Below, piece by piece: positions 6,999 through 16,154 of a stretch of 52,378 nt of DNA (position 1 is the stretch's first letter; each line of letters starts with the position of its first letter). The translations under genes were made by a program, and so were the position numbers. The notes under the pieces are model-generated. The model was given only the letters and a program-made list of their open reading frames with translations. It searched no databases and was not told the origin of the DNA. This DNA is from Faecalibacterium sp. UBA1819 (GTDB lineage: Bacteria; Bacillota; Clostridia; Oscillospirales; Ruminococcaceae): the NCBI GenBank assembly GCA_002315015.1, contig DCEX01000033.1, positions 1-52,378 on the forward strand, written 5' to 3'.

Positions 6999-9281
6999 AT
7001 GGTAAAAAGCATTGTAAAACGGGATGGCCGCGTGGTTTTATACGATGAAAGCAAAATCACCGCCGCCATTTTAAAATCTCTCAAAGCCGCCGGGGAAGGC
7101 GATGCCGAGCAAGCCGCGCTGGTGGCGCGCGCTGTGGGGCGGCGGCTGGAGGCTTTGCCGCAGGAAAACCCGCGCATTGAGGAGATTCAAGATATTGCCG
7201 AGCAGGAGCTGATGCACGCCGGGTTTGAAAATGCCGCAAAGCAGTATATCCTGTACCGCGCTGAGCGCACACGCATCCGAGAGGCAAAAACCAGCTTGAT
7301 GCACGCCATTGACGAAATTACCAATGTGGATGCCCGTCAAAGCGATATGAAGCGCGACAACGCGAACATCGACGGCAACACCGCAATGGGCAGTATGCTG
7401 CAAATCGGCACGGCGGGCGCAAAGGCTTACAATGCCGCTTACCTGCTCACTCCCGAGCAGTCCAAAGCGTATGCCGAGGGCGACATTCATATACATGATT
7501 TTGATTTTTATGCATTGACCACTACTTGCTGTCAGATCGATCTTCTTCGACTGTTCAAGGGTGGTTTTTCTACGGGTCACGGCTATCTGCGCGAGCCGCA
7601 AAGCATCGGCAGCTATGCCGCGCTTGCGGCCATTGCCATTCAGTCGAACCAAAACGACCAGCACGGAGGCCAGGGCGTGCCCAATTTTGACTATGCGATG
7701 GCGCAGGGCGTGGCAAAGTCGTTTGCGCGCTTGTACCGCAGAAAACTGCGCGATGCACTGGAGGATGTGCTGGACAGCGAAAACGAAGCGCAGCTGGCGC
7801 AGCAGGCCGCCGAGGCGGGCGAGGAGGCAACGGGTCACCCCGCACGTTTGGAGGTGGATGCCGAACGCTTTGATGCTGCCGCTGTCGATGCCTTAGTCAA
7901 AACAGGCCGCTTGGACGAGAAAACAGCCGCTTCCATCGTGCGCCGCGCACGCCGCCGCGCTGCCGAAAGCACTGACCGCGACACCTTCCAAGCGATGGAG
8001 GGCTTTGTGCACAATTTGAACACGATGCACTCCCGCGCCGGTGCGCAAACGCCGTTTTCTTCCATCAACTACGGCACGGATACTTCGCCCGAGGGCCGCA
8101 TGGTAATCCGCAACATCCTTTTGGCGGAGGATGCCGGGCTCGGACACGGCGAAACGCCCATTTTCCCCATTCACATTTTCAAGGTGAAAGAGGGCGTTAA
8201 CTACAACCCCGGCGACCCGAACTATGACTTGTTCCAGCTGTCGTGCCGCGTGAGCGCGAAGCGTTTGTTCCCGAACTACGTCTTTTTGGACAGCCCGTTC
8301 AACTTGCAGTACTACCGCCCCGGCCACCCGGAAACGGAAGTGGCTACCATGGGCTGCCGTACCCGCGTGATGGGCAACTTCTATGACCCTGAACGCGAAA
8401 TTGCCTATTCGCGCGGCAATTTGTCTTTCACGTCCATCAACCTTCCGCGCCTTGCGATTGAAAGCAAAGGTGACGAGGCGCTGTTCTATCAGAAATTGGA
8501 CGAGATGATGGAGCTGGTGGCACAGCAATTGTTAGACCGCTTTGAGATTCAAGCCTCCAAGCGTGTGTATAACTACCCGTTCTTAATGGGGCAGGGCGTT
8601 TGGCTGGACTCCGACCGCTTAGGCCCCAATGATGAAGTGCGCGAGGTGCTCAAGCACGGAAGCCTTTCCATTGGCTTCATCGGCTTGGCCGAAACCTTGA
8701 CCGCGCTTTATGGCCATCACCATGGCGAAAGCGAGGAAATGCAGCAAAAGGGCTTGGAAATTATCGGCCATATGCGCGATTTCTGCGACCGCCGCGGCAA
8801 AGAGATGGGTCTGAACTTCGGCCTTTTGGCAACACCTGCCGAGGGTCTTTCCGGGCGCTTTCTGCGCATGGACAAAAAACGCTACGGCGTCATTCCGGGC
8901 GTGACCGACCGCGAATATTACACCAACAGCTTCCATATTCCCGTCTGGTACGAAATTTCGGCCTATGACAAAATCAACAAGGAAGCGCCTTACCACGCTT
9001 TAACAAACGCGGGTCATATCAGCTATGTAGAGCTGGATGGCGACACCGCCAGTAATGTCGAAGCGTTTGAGGCTGTCGTGCGCTGTATGCACGACGCCGG
9101 TATCGGCTATGGTTCCATCAACCATCCGGTTGACCGCGACCCTGTGTGCGGCTATGTGGGTGTGATTGGCGAGGTTTGTCCCCGCTGCGGGCGGCGCGAG
9201 GGCGAGGAGCTGAGCCCCGAGCGCATTGCCGAGCTGAAAAAGCTTTATCCAGAAGTCACCGCATTCTGCGGCTGTGAATAA
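6999..9281 (+). CDS. nrdD: Anaerobic (class III) ribonucleoside-triphosphate reductase, large part, lacking the glycyl radical domain
   Basis: A 760-residue protein. The N terminus (VKSIVKRDGRVVLYDESKI) is an ATP-cone, the allosteric site for ATP/dATP. The barrel contains the expected DIHIHDFDFY and MGCRT motifs; Cys453 in MGCRT is the likely thiyl-radical cysteine. The C terminus has a zinc-site-like cluster (Cys717, Cys727, Cys730, then Cys757 and Cys759 in FCGCE) and stops there. A normal NrdD continues into a glycyl radical domain with an RRxTGYL-type motif; this one does not. That domain is encoded separately at 9380-9538. The start at 6999 has GAGAGGA eight bases upstream. A hairpin AGCGGC-GCTT-GCCGCT follows the stop codon at once (9284-9299). 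The enzyme reduces NTPs to dNTPs without oxygen. Confidence 0.93.
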   Translation: MVKSIVKRDGRVVLYDESKITAAILKSLKAAGEGDAEQAALVARAVGRRLEALPQENPRIEEIQDIAEQELMHAGFENAAKQYILYRAERTRIREAKTSLMHAIDEITNVDARQSDMKRDNANIDGNTAMGSMLQIGTAGAKAYNAAYLLTPEQSKAYAEGDIHIHDFDFYALTTTCCQIDLLRLFKGGFSTGHGYLREPQSIGSYAALAAIAIQSNQNDQHGGQGVPNFDYAMAQGVAKSFARLYRRKLRDALEDVLDSENEAQLAQQAAEAGEEATGHPARLEVDAERFDAAAVDALVKTGRLDEKTAASIVRRARRRAAESTDRDTFQAMEGFVHNLNTMHSRAGAQTPFSSINYGTDTSPEGRMVIRNILLAEDAGLGHGETPIFPIHIFKVKEGVNYNPGDPNYDLFQLSCRVSAKRLFPNYVFLDSPFNLQYYRPGHPETEVATMGCRTRVMGNFYDPEREIAYSRGNLSFTSINLPRLAIESKGDEALFYQKLDEMMELVAQQLLDRFEIQASKRVYNYPFLMGQGVWLDSDRLGPNDEVREVLKHGSLSIGFIGLAETLTALYGHHHGESEEMQQKGLEIIGHMRDFCDRRGKEMGLNFGLLATPAEGLSGRFLRMDKKRYGVIPGVTDREYYTNSFHIPVWYEISAYDKINKEAPYHALTNAGHISYVELDGDTASNVEAFEAVVRCMHDAGIGYGSINHPVDRDPVCGYVGVIGEVCPRCGRREGEELSPERIAELKKLYPEVTAFCGCE

Positions 9282-9379
9282 AAAGCGGCGCTTGCCGCTG
9301 TGCTGATGGGTGCGGCCTGTGTGCTTTGCAAACGACAGAGAGACAGGCGCATCCGCAAGAAAATTGGGAGGTATGTGTT

Positions 9380-9538
9380 ATGGCAGTCAAAACAAATGTA
9401 TCGGCAAAAAACGGAAAGGATGTCGGCTTTGAGCGCATCCGCCGCATTACGGGCTATCTGGTTGGAACGATGGACAAATGGAATGACGCGAAAAAAGCAG
9501 AAGAGCGCGACCGCGTCAAGCATGGTCTGAGCCGCTGA
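9380..9538 (+). CDS. Stand-alone glycyl radical domain of class III ribonucleotide reductase
   Basis: A 52-residue protein whose second half is the C-terminal domain normally fused to NrdD: FERIRRITGYLVGT followed by MDKWNDAKKAEERDRVKH. Gly25 in RRITGYL is the predicted radical-bearing glycine that NrdG would activate. It has its own ATG and a strong GGGAGG ribosome binding site eight bases upstream. It lies 98 bases after the nrdD stop in another frame, and its stop overlaps the nrdG start by one base (TGATG). The first 16 residues (MAVKTNVSAKNGKDVG) are polar and look like a linker. A simple sequencing frameshift is unlikely because the intervening DNA carries a stop, a hairpin and a full initiation site. 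The protein would have to dock onto NrdD, as the free YfiD/GrcA glycyl radical protein does on pyruvate formate-lyase. Confidence 0.88.
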   Translation: MAVKTNVSAKNGKDVGFERIRRITGYLVGTMDKWNDAKKAEERDRVKHGLSR

Positions 9539-10062
9539 TGGACAGCGTCTGTTTAGATTTGGCCGGGATCGTCAACGATTCTATCGTGGACGGCCCCGGC
9601 ATTCGTGTCACTATTTTTGCGCAGGGGTGCCCCCATCACTGCGAAGGATGCCATAACCCGGAAAGCCATCCGTTCGGCGTGGGAACAAAAGTTCCCGTTG
9701 AGGAGTTGGTGCGTATCGTGCGGGCGAATCCGCTGGCCAAAGGCGTGACGTTTTCCGGCGGCGAGCCGTTTTGTCAGGCCGAGGGCTTTTTGTGCCTTGC
9801 CCAGCAGCTCAAGCCCCATGGCTATGAGCTGGCGGCGTATACGGGCTATACGTTGGAGCAGCTAATGAACGGTACGCCGCAGCAGCGTGCATTGCTAAAG
9901 GAGCTGGATGTACTGGTGGACGGGCCGTTTATTTTGTCACAGCGCAATTTGGATTTGCGTTTTCGCGGAAGTGAAAATCAGCGGATTTTAGACGTGCCCA
10001 AAAGCCTTGCGGCCAATGCTCCCGTATGGTATGACGGCGAGCGCTGGACGGGCGCGCGCTAA
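9538..10062 (+). CDS. nrdG: Anaerobic ribonucleotide reductase activating enzyme (radical SAM)
   Basis: A 174-residue radical SAM protein with the cluster motif CPHHCEGC (Cys31, Cys35, Cys38, CX3CX2C) and the SAM-contacting GG in TFSGGEP. Length and order match NrdG. It uses S-adenosylmethionine and a [4Fe-4S] cluster to abstract hydrogen from the glycine of the radical domain. Here the target is the separate small protein encoded immediately upstream, with which it is translationally coupled through a TGATG overlap. Confidence 0.95.
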   Translation: MDSVCLDLAGIVNDSIVDGPGIRVTIFAQGCPHHCEGCHNPESHPFGVGTKVPVEELVRIVRANPLAKGVTFSGGEPFCQAEGFLCLAQQLKPHGYELAAYTGYTLEQLMNGTPQQRALLKELDVLVDGPFILSQRNLDLRFRGSENQRILDVPKSLAANAPVWYDGERWTGAR

Positions 10063-10123
10063 AACAGAACGCCCGAGCACTCGGGCAGGCGGATTGCTAA
10101 AAGACGAAAAAGAGAGGTTCCCT

Positions 10124-10885
10124 ATGAGAATGCGTTTTAAGCCGTATGCCGGGCCAGAGCTGGCCGCCTGTGCGTACCATATCAACGAGCCTATGGCACA
10201 AAAAGGAAAATGGCGCGAAGTGTTTCAAAACCCCGGCTTGCCGATTCACATGGAACTCGGGTGCGGTAAGGGCGGCTTTTTGTCGCAGCTGGCACTGCGC
10301 CACCCCGAGCGCAATTACATCGGTGTGGATATTACAGATAAGGTGCTTATTTTGGCAAAGCGAAACATTGAGCGCCGTTATGCAGCCGAGGGCAAAACGC
10401 CGGACAACGTGGTAATTTTATCCCACGACATTGAGCGCATTCGCTGTATGCTGGCTGCGCCCGACCAAGTGGAGCGCATTTATATCAATTTCTGCAACCC
10501 CTGGAACAAAAAGTCCGGCCATAAAAAGCACCGCTTAACGCATCCGCGCCAGCTGGTGCAGTACCGCGACTTCCTTTCGGAAAACGGCGAAATCTGCTTT
10601 AAGTGCGATGATGACGACCTTTTTGAGGATACGCTGCAATATTTGCCCGAAGCAGGGTTTGAAATCACTTGGATGACGCGCGATTTACACGCCGGTGAAC
10701 CCGCGTGGAACATTCGCACCGAGCATGAAGCGATGTTCACGGAAATGGGGATTCCTACCAAAGCGCTGATGGCGCGCAAGGCGGCCATCGACCCAGAAAC
10801 CGAGCGCCGTCTGCGTGCGGAAATTCAGCACACCGACCCTTATGAGCAAAAAGCCGCGCAGGGCGAGCCGGAAGCGCAGGAATAA
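10124..10885 (+). CDS. trmB: tRNA (guanine-N7-)-methyltransferase
   Basis: A 253-residue Rossmann-fold methyltransferase. The SAM site ELGCGKGGFL is preceded by IHMELGC; IYINFCNPWNKKSGHKKHRL is the TrmB-typical substrate loop (usual form NFPDPWPKxxHxKRRL, here with C and N changes). It makes m7G46 in the tRNA variable loop. The start at 10124 follows AGAGAGG by six bases. It lies 61 bases after nrdG and may share its transcript; a short hairpin GCCCGA-GCAC-TCGGGC (10071-10086) lies between. Confidence 0.9.
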   Translation: MRMRFKPYAGPELAACAYHINEPMAQKGKWREVFQNPGLPIHMELGCGKGGFLSQLALRHPERNYIGVDITDKVLILAKRNIERRYAAEGKTPDNVVILSHDIERIRCMLAAPDQVERIYINFCNPWNKKSGHKKHRLTHPRQLVQYRDFLSENGEICFKCDDDDLFEDTLQYLPEAGFEITWMTRDLHAGEPAWNIRTEHEAMFTEMGIPTKALMARKAAIDPETERRLRAEIQHTDPYEQKAAQGEPEAQE

Positions 10886-10890
10886 AAAGC

Positions 10891-10919
10891 TTGCATATTT
10901 TGGACGCTTGTGGTAATAT
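10891..10919 (+). promoter_or_regulatory. Promoter of the rimP-nusA-infB operon
   Basis: TTGCAT (10891-10896), 17 bases, TAATAT (10914-10919), just after the trmB stop codon. The resulting leader is about 125 bases. Confidence 0.6.
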
Positions 10920-10944
10920 AATTAGCGTACGATATGTTTTTAGT

Positions 10945-10974
10945 GAAAGAGTGGGCCACGCGGTCCGCTCTTTC
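10945..10974 (+). promoter_or_regulatory. Strong hairpin in the rimP leader
   Basis: GAAAGAG pairs with CTCTTTC around an inner GGGCC/GGTCC stem, giving a long hairpin in the untranslated leader. There is only a weak T run after it, so it is more likely a structural or processing element than a terminator. Its function is unknown. Confidence 0.45.
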
Positions 10975-11049
10975 CTGTTTGTTAAGGCAACGGTGCAAAA
11001 ACGCGGGGGCGTCTGCGCCGGGGCAAAAGGCCGTTCGGCGGGAGGTTTT

Positions 11050-11532
11050 ATGGCAAAAGGAAAAAGCGGTACAACCGTTTCGGCGGTGGAGGCACTCGTT
11101 TCCCCTGCGCTCGCGCAGCTGGGGCTGCGTCTGTGGGATGTTCGGTTTGAAAAAGAAGGCCCCGATTGGTTTTTGCGGGTGCTGATTGACCGGGACGAGC
11201 CGCTGGACATGCAGGCGTGCGAGGATGCCACACGCGCCATCAACCCCATTTTGGACGAGGCAGACCCCATTGATGAGAGCTATTACCTGGAAGTGGGCAG
11301 CCCGGGGCTTGGCTGCAAGCTGACGCGCGACGCTCATTTTGAAGCGAAAAAGGGCCAAAAGGTGCGCGCGCGCCTGATTCGCCCGGACGAAAACGGCGAC
11401 CGCGAAATTGCCGGCATTCTGCTGGGTAAGGAGGGCGGCGTTGTCACGCTGGAAACCGAAAACGGCCCCGTGAGCATCGACACGAAGAACGCAAGCTATT
11501 TTAAGCTGTGTGACGATGAGGATTTGTTTTAA
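11050..11532 (+). CDS. rimP: Ribosome maturation factor RimP
   Basis: A 160-residue protein with the RimP N-terminal domain (LGLRLWDVRFEKEGPDWFLRV type start, then LRVLIDRDEPLDMQAC and YYLEVGSPGLGCKL) and a C-terminal Sm-like domain. The YLEVGSPGL motif is diagnostic. It helps assemble the 30S subunit. The start at 11050 has GGGAGG four bases upstream; the reading frame is open before it but runs through the hairpin leader. It is the first gene of the operon. Confidence 0.93.
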   Translation: MAKGKSGTTVSAVEALVSPALAQLGLRLWDVRFEKEGPDWFLRVLIDRDEPLDMQACEDATRAINPILDEADPIDESYYLEVGSPGLGCKLTRDAHFEAKKGQKVRARLIRPDENGDREIAGILLGKEGGVVTLETENGPVSIDTKNASYFKLCDDEDLF

Positions 11533-11595
11533 TCAGTCATAATAAGCGCAAGCAATTGAAAATAAATTTATGCAATAAAGGGATGGTTTAGAAAA

Positions 11596-12750
11596 ATGAA
11601 CGGCGAATTTTTTGAGGCTCTTTCACTGCTGGAAGCGGAGCGCGGCTTGAGCGCCGACTATCTGCTGGAAAAAATCCGAAATGCAATCGTCATTGCGGTC
11701 AAAAAGGATTACGACGTTGAAGATGAAAACGTGCTGGTGGAAATTGACCCCAGAACCGGTAAGTTCAACGTAACCCTGCTCAAGCTGGTAGTGGAAGAGG
11801 TGGAGGATCCGCGCGTGGAAATCAGCCTCAATGAAGCACAGGCAAAGCGCCGCACCACAAAGCTGGGCGATATGTTCAATATCCCCTTGAAAACGAAAGA
11901 CTTTGGCCGCATTGCCGCACAGACGGCAAAGCATGTCATTCGCCAAGGCTTAAAAGAGGCCGAGCGCAGCCAAATGTATGCAGAGATGCAGTCGAAAGCA
12001 CACGAGATTATCACTGCGGTGATTCACAGCATCGACCCGGTAAAGGGTACGGTCACGGTGGAGCTGAGCAAGGGCGGCACTGCGGTGCTTCCCCGCAATG
12101 AGCAGGTACCCGGCGAGCAGCTGCGCGAGGGTCAGCACATTAAAGTGTATGTCGTGGACGTCATCGAGGGCGACCGCGGCCCGCGTATGATGATCAGCCG
12201 CACGCATCCGGGGCTGGTCAAGCGCATGTTTGAAATGGAAGTGCCTGAGATTTTCGACGGCACCGTAGAGGTAAAGGCCATCAGCCGTGAGGCGGGCGCC
12301 CGCACGAAAATGGCCGTTTGGAGCAAGGATGAAAACGTCGATCCCGTGGGCGCTTGCATCGGCCCGCGCGGACAGCGTGTGGCAAAGATTGTCGACGAGC
12401 TGGGCGGCGAGAAAATTGACATTGTGCGCTGGAGCGAAGACCCCGCCGCATTTATCAGCGCGGCGCTCAGCCCGGCCAATGTCGTGGGTGTGGAAATTTT
12501 GGACGGCGAGTCCAAGGCTTGCCGCGTCACAGTGCCTGACCATCAGCTGAGCCTTGCCATCGGCAACAAAGGCCAAAACGCACGCCTTTGCGCCCGTTTG
12601 ACAGGCTACAACATTGACATTCGCCCTGAAAGCGGTTACTACGGCGAGGAGCCCAGCGCCCCGGCGCAGAAGGAAAGCGGCGTTCCCGAAACCGAGGCCG
12701 AGCCGCAGACGGAAACCGAAGCCGAGCAAACAGAGCAAACCGAGGAATAA
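11596..12750 (+). CDS. nusA: Transcription termination/antitermination protein NusA
   Basis: A 384-residue protein: RNA-polymerase-binding N-terminal domain (about 1-125), S1 domain (about 130-200), then two KH domains with the GPRG loop (ACIGPRGQRVAKI) and GNKG loop (LAIGNKGQNARL). The last 35 residues are an acidic Glu/Thr/Gln tail, and the long C-terminal repeats of proteobacterial NusA are absent, as is usual in Firmicutes. It modulates pausing, termination and antitermination. The ribosome binding site AAAGGGATGG lies somewhat far (about 12 bases) from the ATG. Confidence 0.95.
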   Translation: MNGEFFEALSLLEAERGLSADYLLEKIRNAIVIAVKKDYDVEDENVLVEIDPRTGKFNVTLLKLVVEEVEDPRVEISLNEAQAKRRTTKLGDMFNIPLKTKDFGRIAAQTAKHVIRQGLKEAERSQMYAEMQSKAHEIITAVIHSIDPVKGTVTVELSKGGTAVLPRNEQVPGEQLREGQHIKVYVVDVIEGDRGPRMMISRTHPGLVKRMFEMEVPEIFDGTVEVKAISREAGARTKMAVWSKDENVDPVGACIGPRGQRVAKIVDELGGEKIDIVRWSEDPAAFISAALSPANVVGVEILDGESKACRVTVPDHQLSLAIGNKGQNARLCARLTGYNIDIRPESGYYGEEPSAPAQKESGVPETEAEPQTETEAEQTEQTEE

Positions 12751-12791
12751 GCGGTTTGCCGCCAGCCGCAAATCTGTAAAGGAGGAGTTCC

Positions 12792-13073
12792 ATGACCCCG
12801 AAAAAAATCCCGCTGCGCCGTTGCTCGGGCTGCGGAGAATCGAAACCGAAAAAGGAGCTGGTGCGCGTGGTGCGCGCCCCGGACGGCAGTGTTTCGCTGG
12901 ATTTAAAGGGCAAGCAGCCCGGTCGGGGCGCGTATGTCTGCCCGTCGAAAGCCTGCCTTGTAAAAGCGCGCAAAGCCAAGCGCTTTGAGCGTGCGCTGGA
13001 GGTGCAGATTCCCCAAGAGGTCTACGACGCGATGGAAGCGCAGATGGAACAGGAGGAGCCGCATGAGGAATAA
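12792..13073 (+). CDS. rnpM: RNase P modulator RnpM (formerly YlxR)
   Basis: A 93-residue basic protein with RRCSGCGESKPKKELVRVV and GRGAYVCPSKACLVKA, the YlxR hallmarks, including the four cysteines. In Bacillus this family binds the RNase P RNA and modulates its activity. It is preceded by AAAGGAGG and overlaps the next gene by 11 bases. The C terminus is extended by an acidic tail ([13 protein letters not shown]). Confidence 0.92.
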   Translation: MTPKKIPLRRCSGCGESKPKKELVRVVRAPDGSVSLDLKGKQPGRGAYVCPSKACLVKARKAKRFERALEVQIPQEVYDAMEAQMEQEEPHEE

Positions 13074-13389
13074 ACTGCTCTTTGCGCTTTCGCTGTGCCG
13101 CAAGGCCGGTGCACTGGTAACCGGGTTTGACCCTGTGAAAGAAAGCGTGATGACGGGCAAAGCCGACCTTGTTTTATGTGCGGCCGACGCCGCTGAGCGC
13201 ACCCTGCGCCACGCGCAGGAGTTTTGCGAAGGCTTGACCGAGTTTCATGTCATGAGCCTGACAAAAGAAGAATTGGACCAGATTACCAGAAAGCCCACAG
13301 TGGTGTTTGCCGTAACCGACTGCGAGCTGGCCAATCTGTGCAGGAAAGCCATTTCCGAGCAAACGGCACAAAAGGAGGAACGCGCATGA
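13063..13389 (+). CDS. ylxQ: L7Ae-family RNA-binding protein YlxQ
   Basis: A 108-residue protein with [19 protein letters not shown] and [15 protein letters not shown], the L7Ae/L30e fold that binds kink-turn RNAs. It always sits between rnpM and infB in Firmicutes. The start at 13063 has GGAGG six bases upstream, inside the end of rnpM; translation of the two is likely coupled. The precise RNA target is unknown. Confidence 0.9.
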   Translation: MRNKLLFALSLCRKAGALVTGFDPVKESVMTGKADLVLCAADAAERTLRHAQEFCEGLTEFHVMSLTKEELDQITRKPTVVFAVTDCELANLCRKAISEQTAQKEERA

Positions 13390-15692
13390 CCATTAAATAT
13401 AAGCTGAGCGACCTTGCCAAGGATCTTGGCGTACAAAATAAGGATTTGATCGACCTGCTTACCCAGTGGACAGGCGAGGTGAAAAAGCACACCAGCCAGC
13501 TCACCGAGCAGGAGCTGAACCGTGTGTTTGAACACTACACCCGTGATGGAGAGGTGCAAAGTTTGGACGAGTATTTAAACAGTGCACAGCAAAGTGCAGA
13601 ACCCAAAAAGCAAAGCGCAAAGCAGCCCGCACAAAAGCGCAAAGAGCGTGTGCGGATGCCTAAGCCTGAAAAAGAGCAAAAGCCCGCGCCGCAAAAGCGT
13701 GAGGTGGTCACCGTGACGGTGGACACTTCTTCTGCGGACGTGAACCTGGATAAGTTCAACGAGAAATATACCGAGCTGGCTTCCACCAAGAATGTGGAAA
13801 ACCGCCGCAAGCCCCAGCCCGCCGGCAACAAGCAGAAGTTTACCGGCAAAAACCGCTTGGGCAAAAATCAGCAGTTCCAGAAAAAGCGCGAAACCGAAGC
13901 AGAGCGCTTGCAGCGCATTCAGTTGGAAAAAGCGCGCAAGGCACAGCTCAAGGTTTCCATTCCCGATGAAATCGCCGTGGGCGAGCTGGCTGTGCGCTTG
14001 AAAGTGAACGTGGCACAGGTGATTAAAAAGCTGATGGGTCTCGGCGTTATGGCTTCCGCCAGCGAAGTGATCGACTTCGACACCGCAAGCCTTGTAGCCG
14101 AGGAGCTGGGCGCAAAGGTGGAGCGTGAGGTTCACGTTACCATCGAGGAACGCCTGTTTGAAACGGATGAGGACAAAGACGAAGATTTGTGCGAGCGTCC
14201 GCCGGTTGTGGTGGTTATGGGGCACGTTGACCACGGCAAAACCTCTATCTTGGACGCCATCCGCAAAACGCGCGTCACCGCAGGCGAGGCCGGCGGCATT
14301 ACGCAGCACATCGGTGCTTATCAAGTGACGGTGAACGGCAAGCCCATCACCTTCCTTGACACGCCGGGTCACGAGGCATTTACTTCCATGCGTGCCCGCG
14401 GCGCAAACCTGACCGATATTGCCGTGCTGGTTGTCGCTGCCGACGACGGCATCATGCCGCAGACCGTTGAGTCCATCAACCACGCAAAGGCGGCAGGCGT
14501 TTCCATCATCGTTGCCATCAACAAGATGGATAAACCCACCGCAAACCCGGAGCTGGTCAAAGAGCAGCTCACAAAATATGAGCTGGTTCCCGAGGAGTGG
14601 GGCGGCGACATCATCTGTGTGCCGGTTTCCGCTGCGACAGGCATGGGCATTCAGGACTTGCTGGAGAACATCAGCTTGGTGGCCGAGGTGAAGGAGCTGA
14701 AAGCCAACCCCAACCGCCGTGCAAAAGGCGCTGTCATCGAGGCGCGTTTGGACAAGGGTCAAGGCCCTGTTGCCACCATTTTGGTGCAAAAGGGTACCTT
14801 GCGTCAGGGCGATATTGTAATCGCCGGTACGTCTGTGGGTCGTGTGCGTGTGATGCGTGACGATCAAGGTCAGATTTTGAAAGAGGCCGGCCCGTCCACT
14901 CCCGTGGAAATTACCGGCTTGACCGAAGTGCCCGCCGCGGGCGATTTGTTTGACGCCGTTGAGGACGAGAAGCTGGCGCGTGAGCTGGCCGACCGCCGCG
15001 CTGCCGAAGCCAAGGAGAAACAGTTTGCCGCTTATAAGAAGGTCACGCTCGACAACCTGTTCAGCCAGATTGCCGAGGGCGAGCGCAAAGAGCTTGCCAT
15101 TATCGTCAAGGCAGACGTGCAGGGCAGTGCCGAGGCCGTTAAGCAGAGCCTTGAAAAAATCACCAATGACGAAGTGCGTGTGCGTGTCATTCACGCGGGC
15201 GTCGGCGCCATCAACAAGTCAGACGTTATGCTGGCAAATGCCGGCGGCGCAATCATCATCGGCTTTAACGTGCGCCCGGATCCCATTGCCAAAGAGGAAG
15301 CCGCACAGGCAGAAGTCGAAATGCGCATGTACCGCGTGATTTACGACGCCATCAACGATGTCACCGACGCAATGAAGGGCATGCTCGCCCCGAAATATCG
15401 TGAGGTTGAGCTGGGACGTGCCGAAGTGCGCAACGTGTTTAAGATTTCTTCTGCCGGTACGATTGCGGGCTGCTATGTGCAGGACGGCAAAGTCACACGC
15501 AATGCCAAAATCCGCGTGGTGCGTGACGGTATTGTCATTGCAGAGGATGAAATTGATTCTCTGCGCCGCTTCAAAGACGACGTGAAAGAAGTGGCCACCG
15601 GCTACGAGTGCGGTATCGGCCTTGTCAAGTTCTCCGACATCAAAGAGGGCGATGTGTTTGAGGCATTCATCATTGAGGAGTATCGCGATTAA
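13386..15692 (+). CDS. infB: Translation initiation factor IF-2
   Basis: A 768-residue GTPase. A short N-terminal helical IF2_N domain is followed by a charged Lys/Gln/Glu-rich linker, a second IF2_N domain (about residues 190-240), and the G domain with [17 protein letters not shown] and NKMDKP, then domains II, III and IV, which bind initiator tRNA. The start at 13386 overlaps the ylxQ stop (ATGA) and follows AAAGGAGG. The N-terminal region is short compared with enterobacterial IF-2, as is usual in Clostridia. Confidence 0.96.
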   Translation: MTIKYKLSDLAKDLGVQNKDLIDLLTQWTGEVKKHTSQLTEQELNRVFEHYTRDGEVQSLDEYLNSAQQSAEPKKQSAKQPAQKRKERVRMPKPEKEQKPAPQKREVVTVTVDTSSADVNLDKFNEKYTELASTKNVENRRKPQPAGNKQKFTGKNRLGKNQQFQKKRETEAERLQRIQLEKARKAQLKVSIPDEIAVGELAVRLKVNVAQVIKKLMGLGVMASASEVIDFDTASLVAEELGAKVEREVHVTIEERLFETDEDKDEDLCERPPVVVVMGHVDHGKTSILDAIRKTRVTAGEAGGITQHIGAYQVTVNGKPITFLDTPGHEAFTSMRARGANLTDIAVLVVAADDGIMPQTVESINHAKAAGVSIIVAINKMDKPTANPELVKEQLTKYELVPEEWGGDIICVPVSAATGMGIQDLLENISLVAEVKELKANPNRRAKGAVIEARLDKGQGPVATILVQKGTLRQGDIVIAGTSVGRVRVMRDDQGQILKEAGPSTPVEITGLTEVPAAGDLFDAVEDEKLARELADRRAAEAKEKQFAAYKKVTLDNLFSQIAEGERKELAIIVKADVQGSAEAVKQSLEKITNDEVRVRVIHAGVGAINKSDVMLANAGGAIIIGFNVRPDPIAKEEAAQAEVEMRMYRVIYDAINDVTDAMKGMLAPKYREVELGRAEVRNVFKISSAGTIAGCYVQDGKVTRNAKIRVVRDGIVIAEDEIDSLRRFKDDVKEVATGYECGIGLVKFSDIKEGDVFEAFIIEEYRD

Positions 15693-15731
15693 CGGGGCGC
15701 TTGCCCCGCGCGTGCAAAGGAGGTAACCACC

Positions 15732-16082
15732 ATGCCGCAGAGTAAAAATATGAGCCGTTTGTCCGAGGACATGAAGCGCGAGCTGATCAGTGTCATCGGA
15801 ACCATGAAAGACCCCCGGCTGCAAGGCGGGCTGCTGTCCGTCATGCGTGTTGAGGTTGCGCCGGACTTATCCAGTGCAAAGGTGTATGTCAGCATGATGG
15901 GGCGCGAGGACGGCTCGAAGGAGGCTGCCGCAGCGCTGAACCGTGCGGCGGGCCATGTCCGCAGCGAAATTGCCAAGCGGATGCACATTCGCAAAACACC
16001 GGAGTTTCGGTTTATTGCCGATGACGGCGCACGTTACGCCGCGCATATCGGAGAAATTTTGCAGGGGCTGCACCACGAGTAA
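15732..16082 (+). CDS. rbfA: Ribosome-binding factor A
   Basis: A 116-residue KH-type protein. RLSEDMKRELISVIGTMKDPRL at the start and RKTPEFRFIADDGARYA near the end are typical of RbfA, which assists 16S rRNA 5'-end maturation in 30S assembly. AAAGGAGGTAACC is an extended ribosome binding site. It is followed by a strong hairpin (16104-16129) without a T run in the gap before nrnA. Confidence 0.95.
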   Translation: MPQSKNMSRLSEDMKRELISVIGTMKDPRLQGGLLSVMRVEVAPDLSSAKVYVSMMGREDGSKEAAAALNRAAGHVRSEIAKRMHIRKTPEFRFIADDGARYAAHIGEILQGLHHE

Positions 16083-16154
16083 TGCCCCTTGCGTAAACGC
16101 GCTGCCCCGCCTTGTCTGACAAGCGGGGCAATGCAAAAGAAGAAAGAGGAACGT

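Noticed and set aside
9279..9380. A simple frameshift or sequencing error separating NrdD from its glycyl radical domain
   Set aside because: The gap has an in-frame stop, a hairpin, 98 bases without recognisable coding similarity, and a full ribosome binding site and ATG for the small gene, whose stop is coupled to nrdG.
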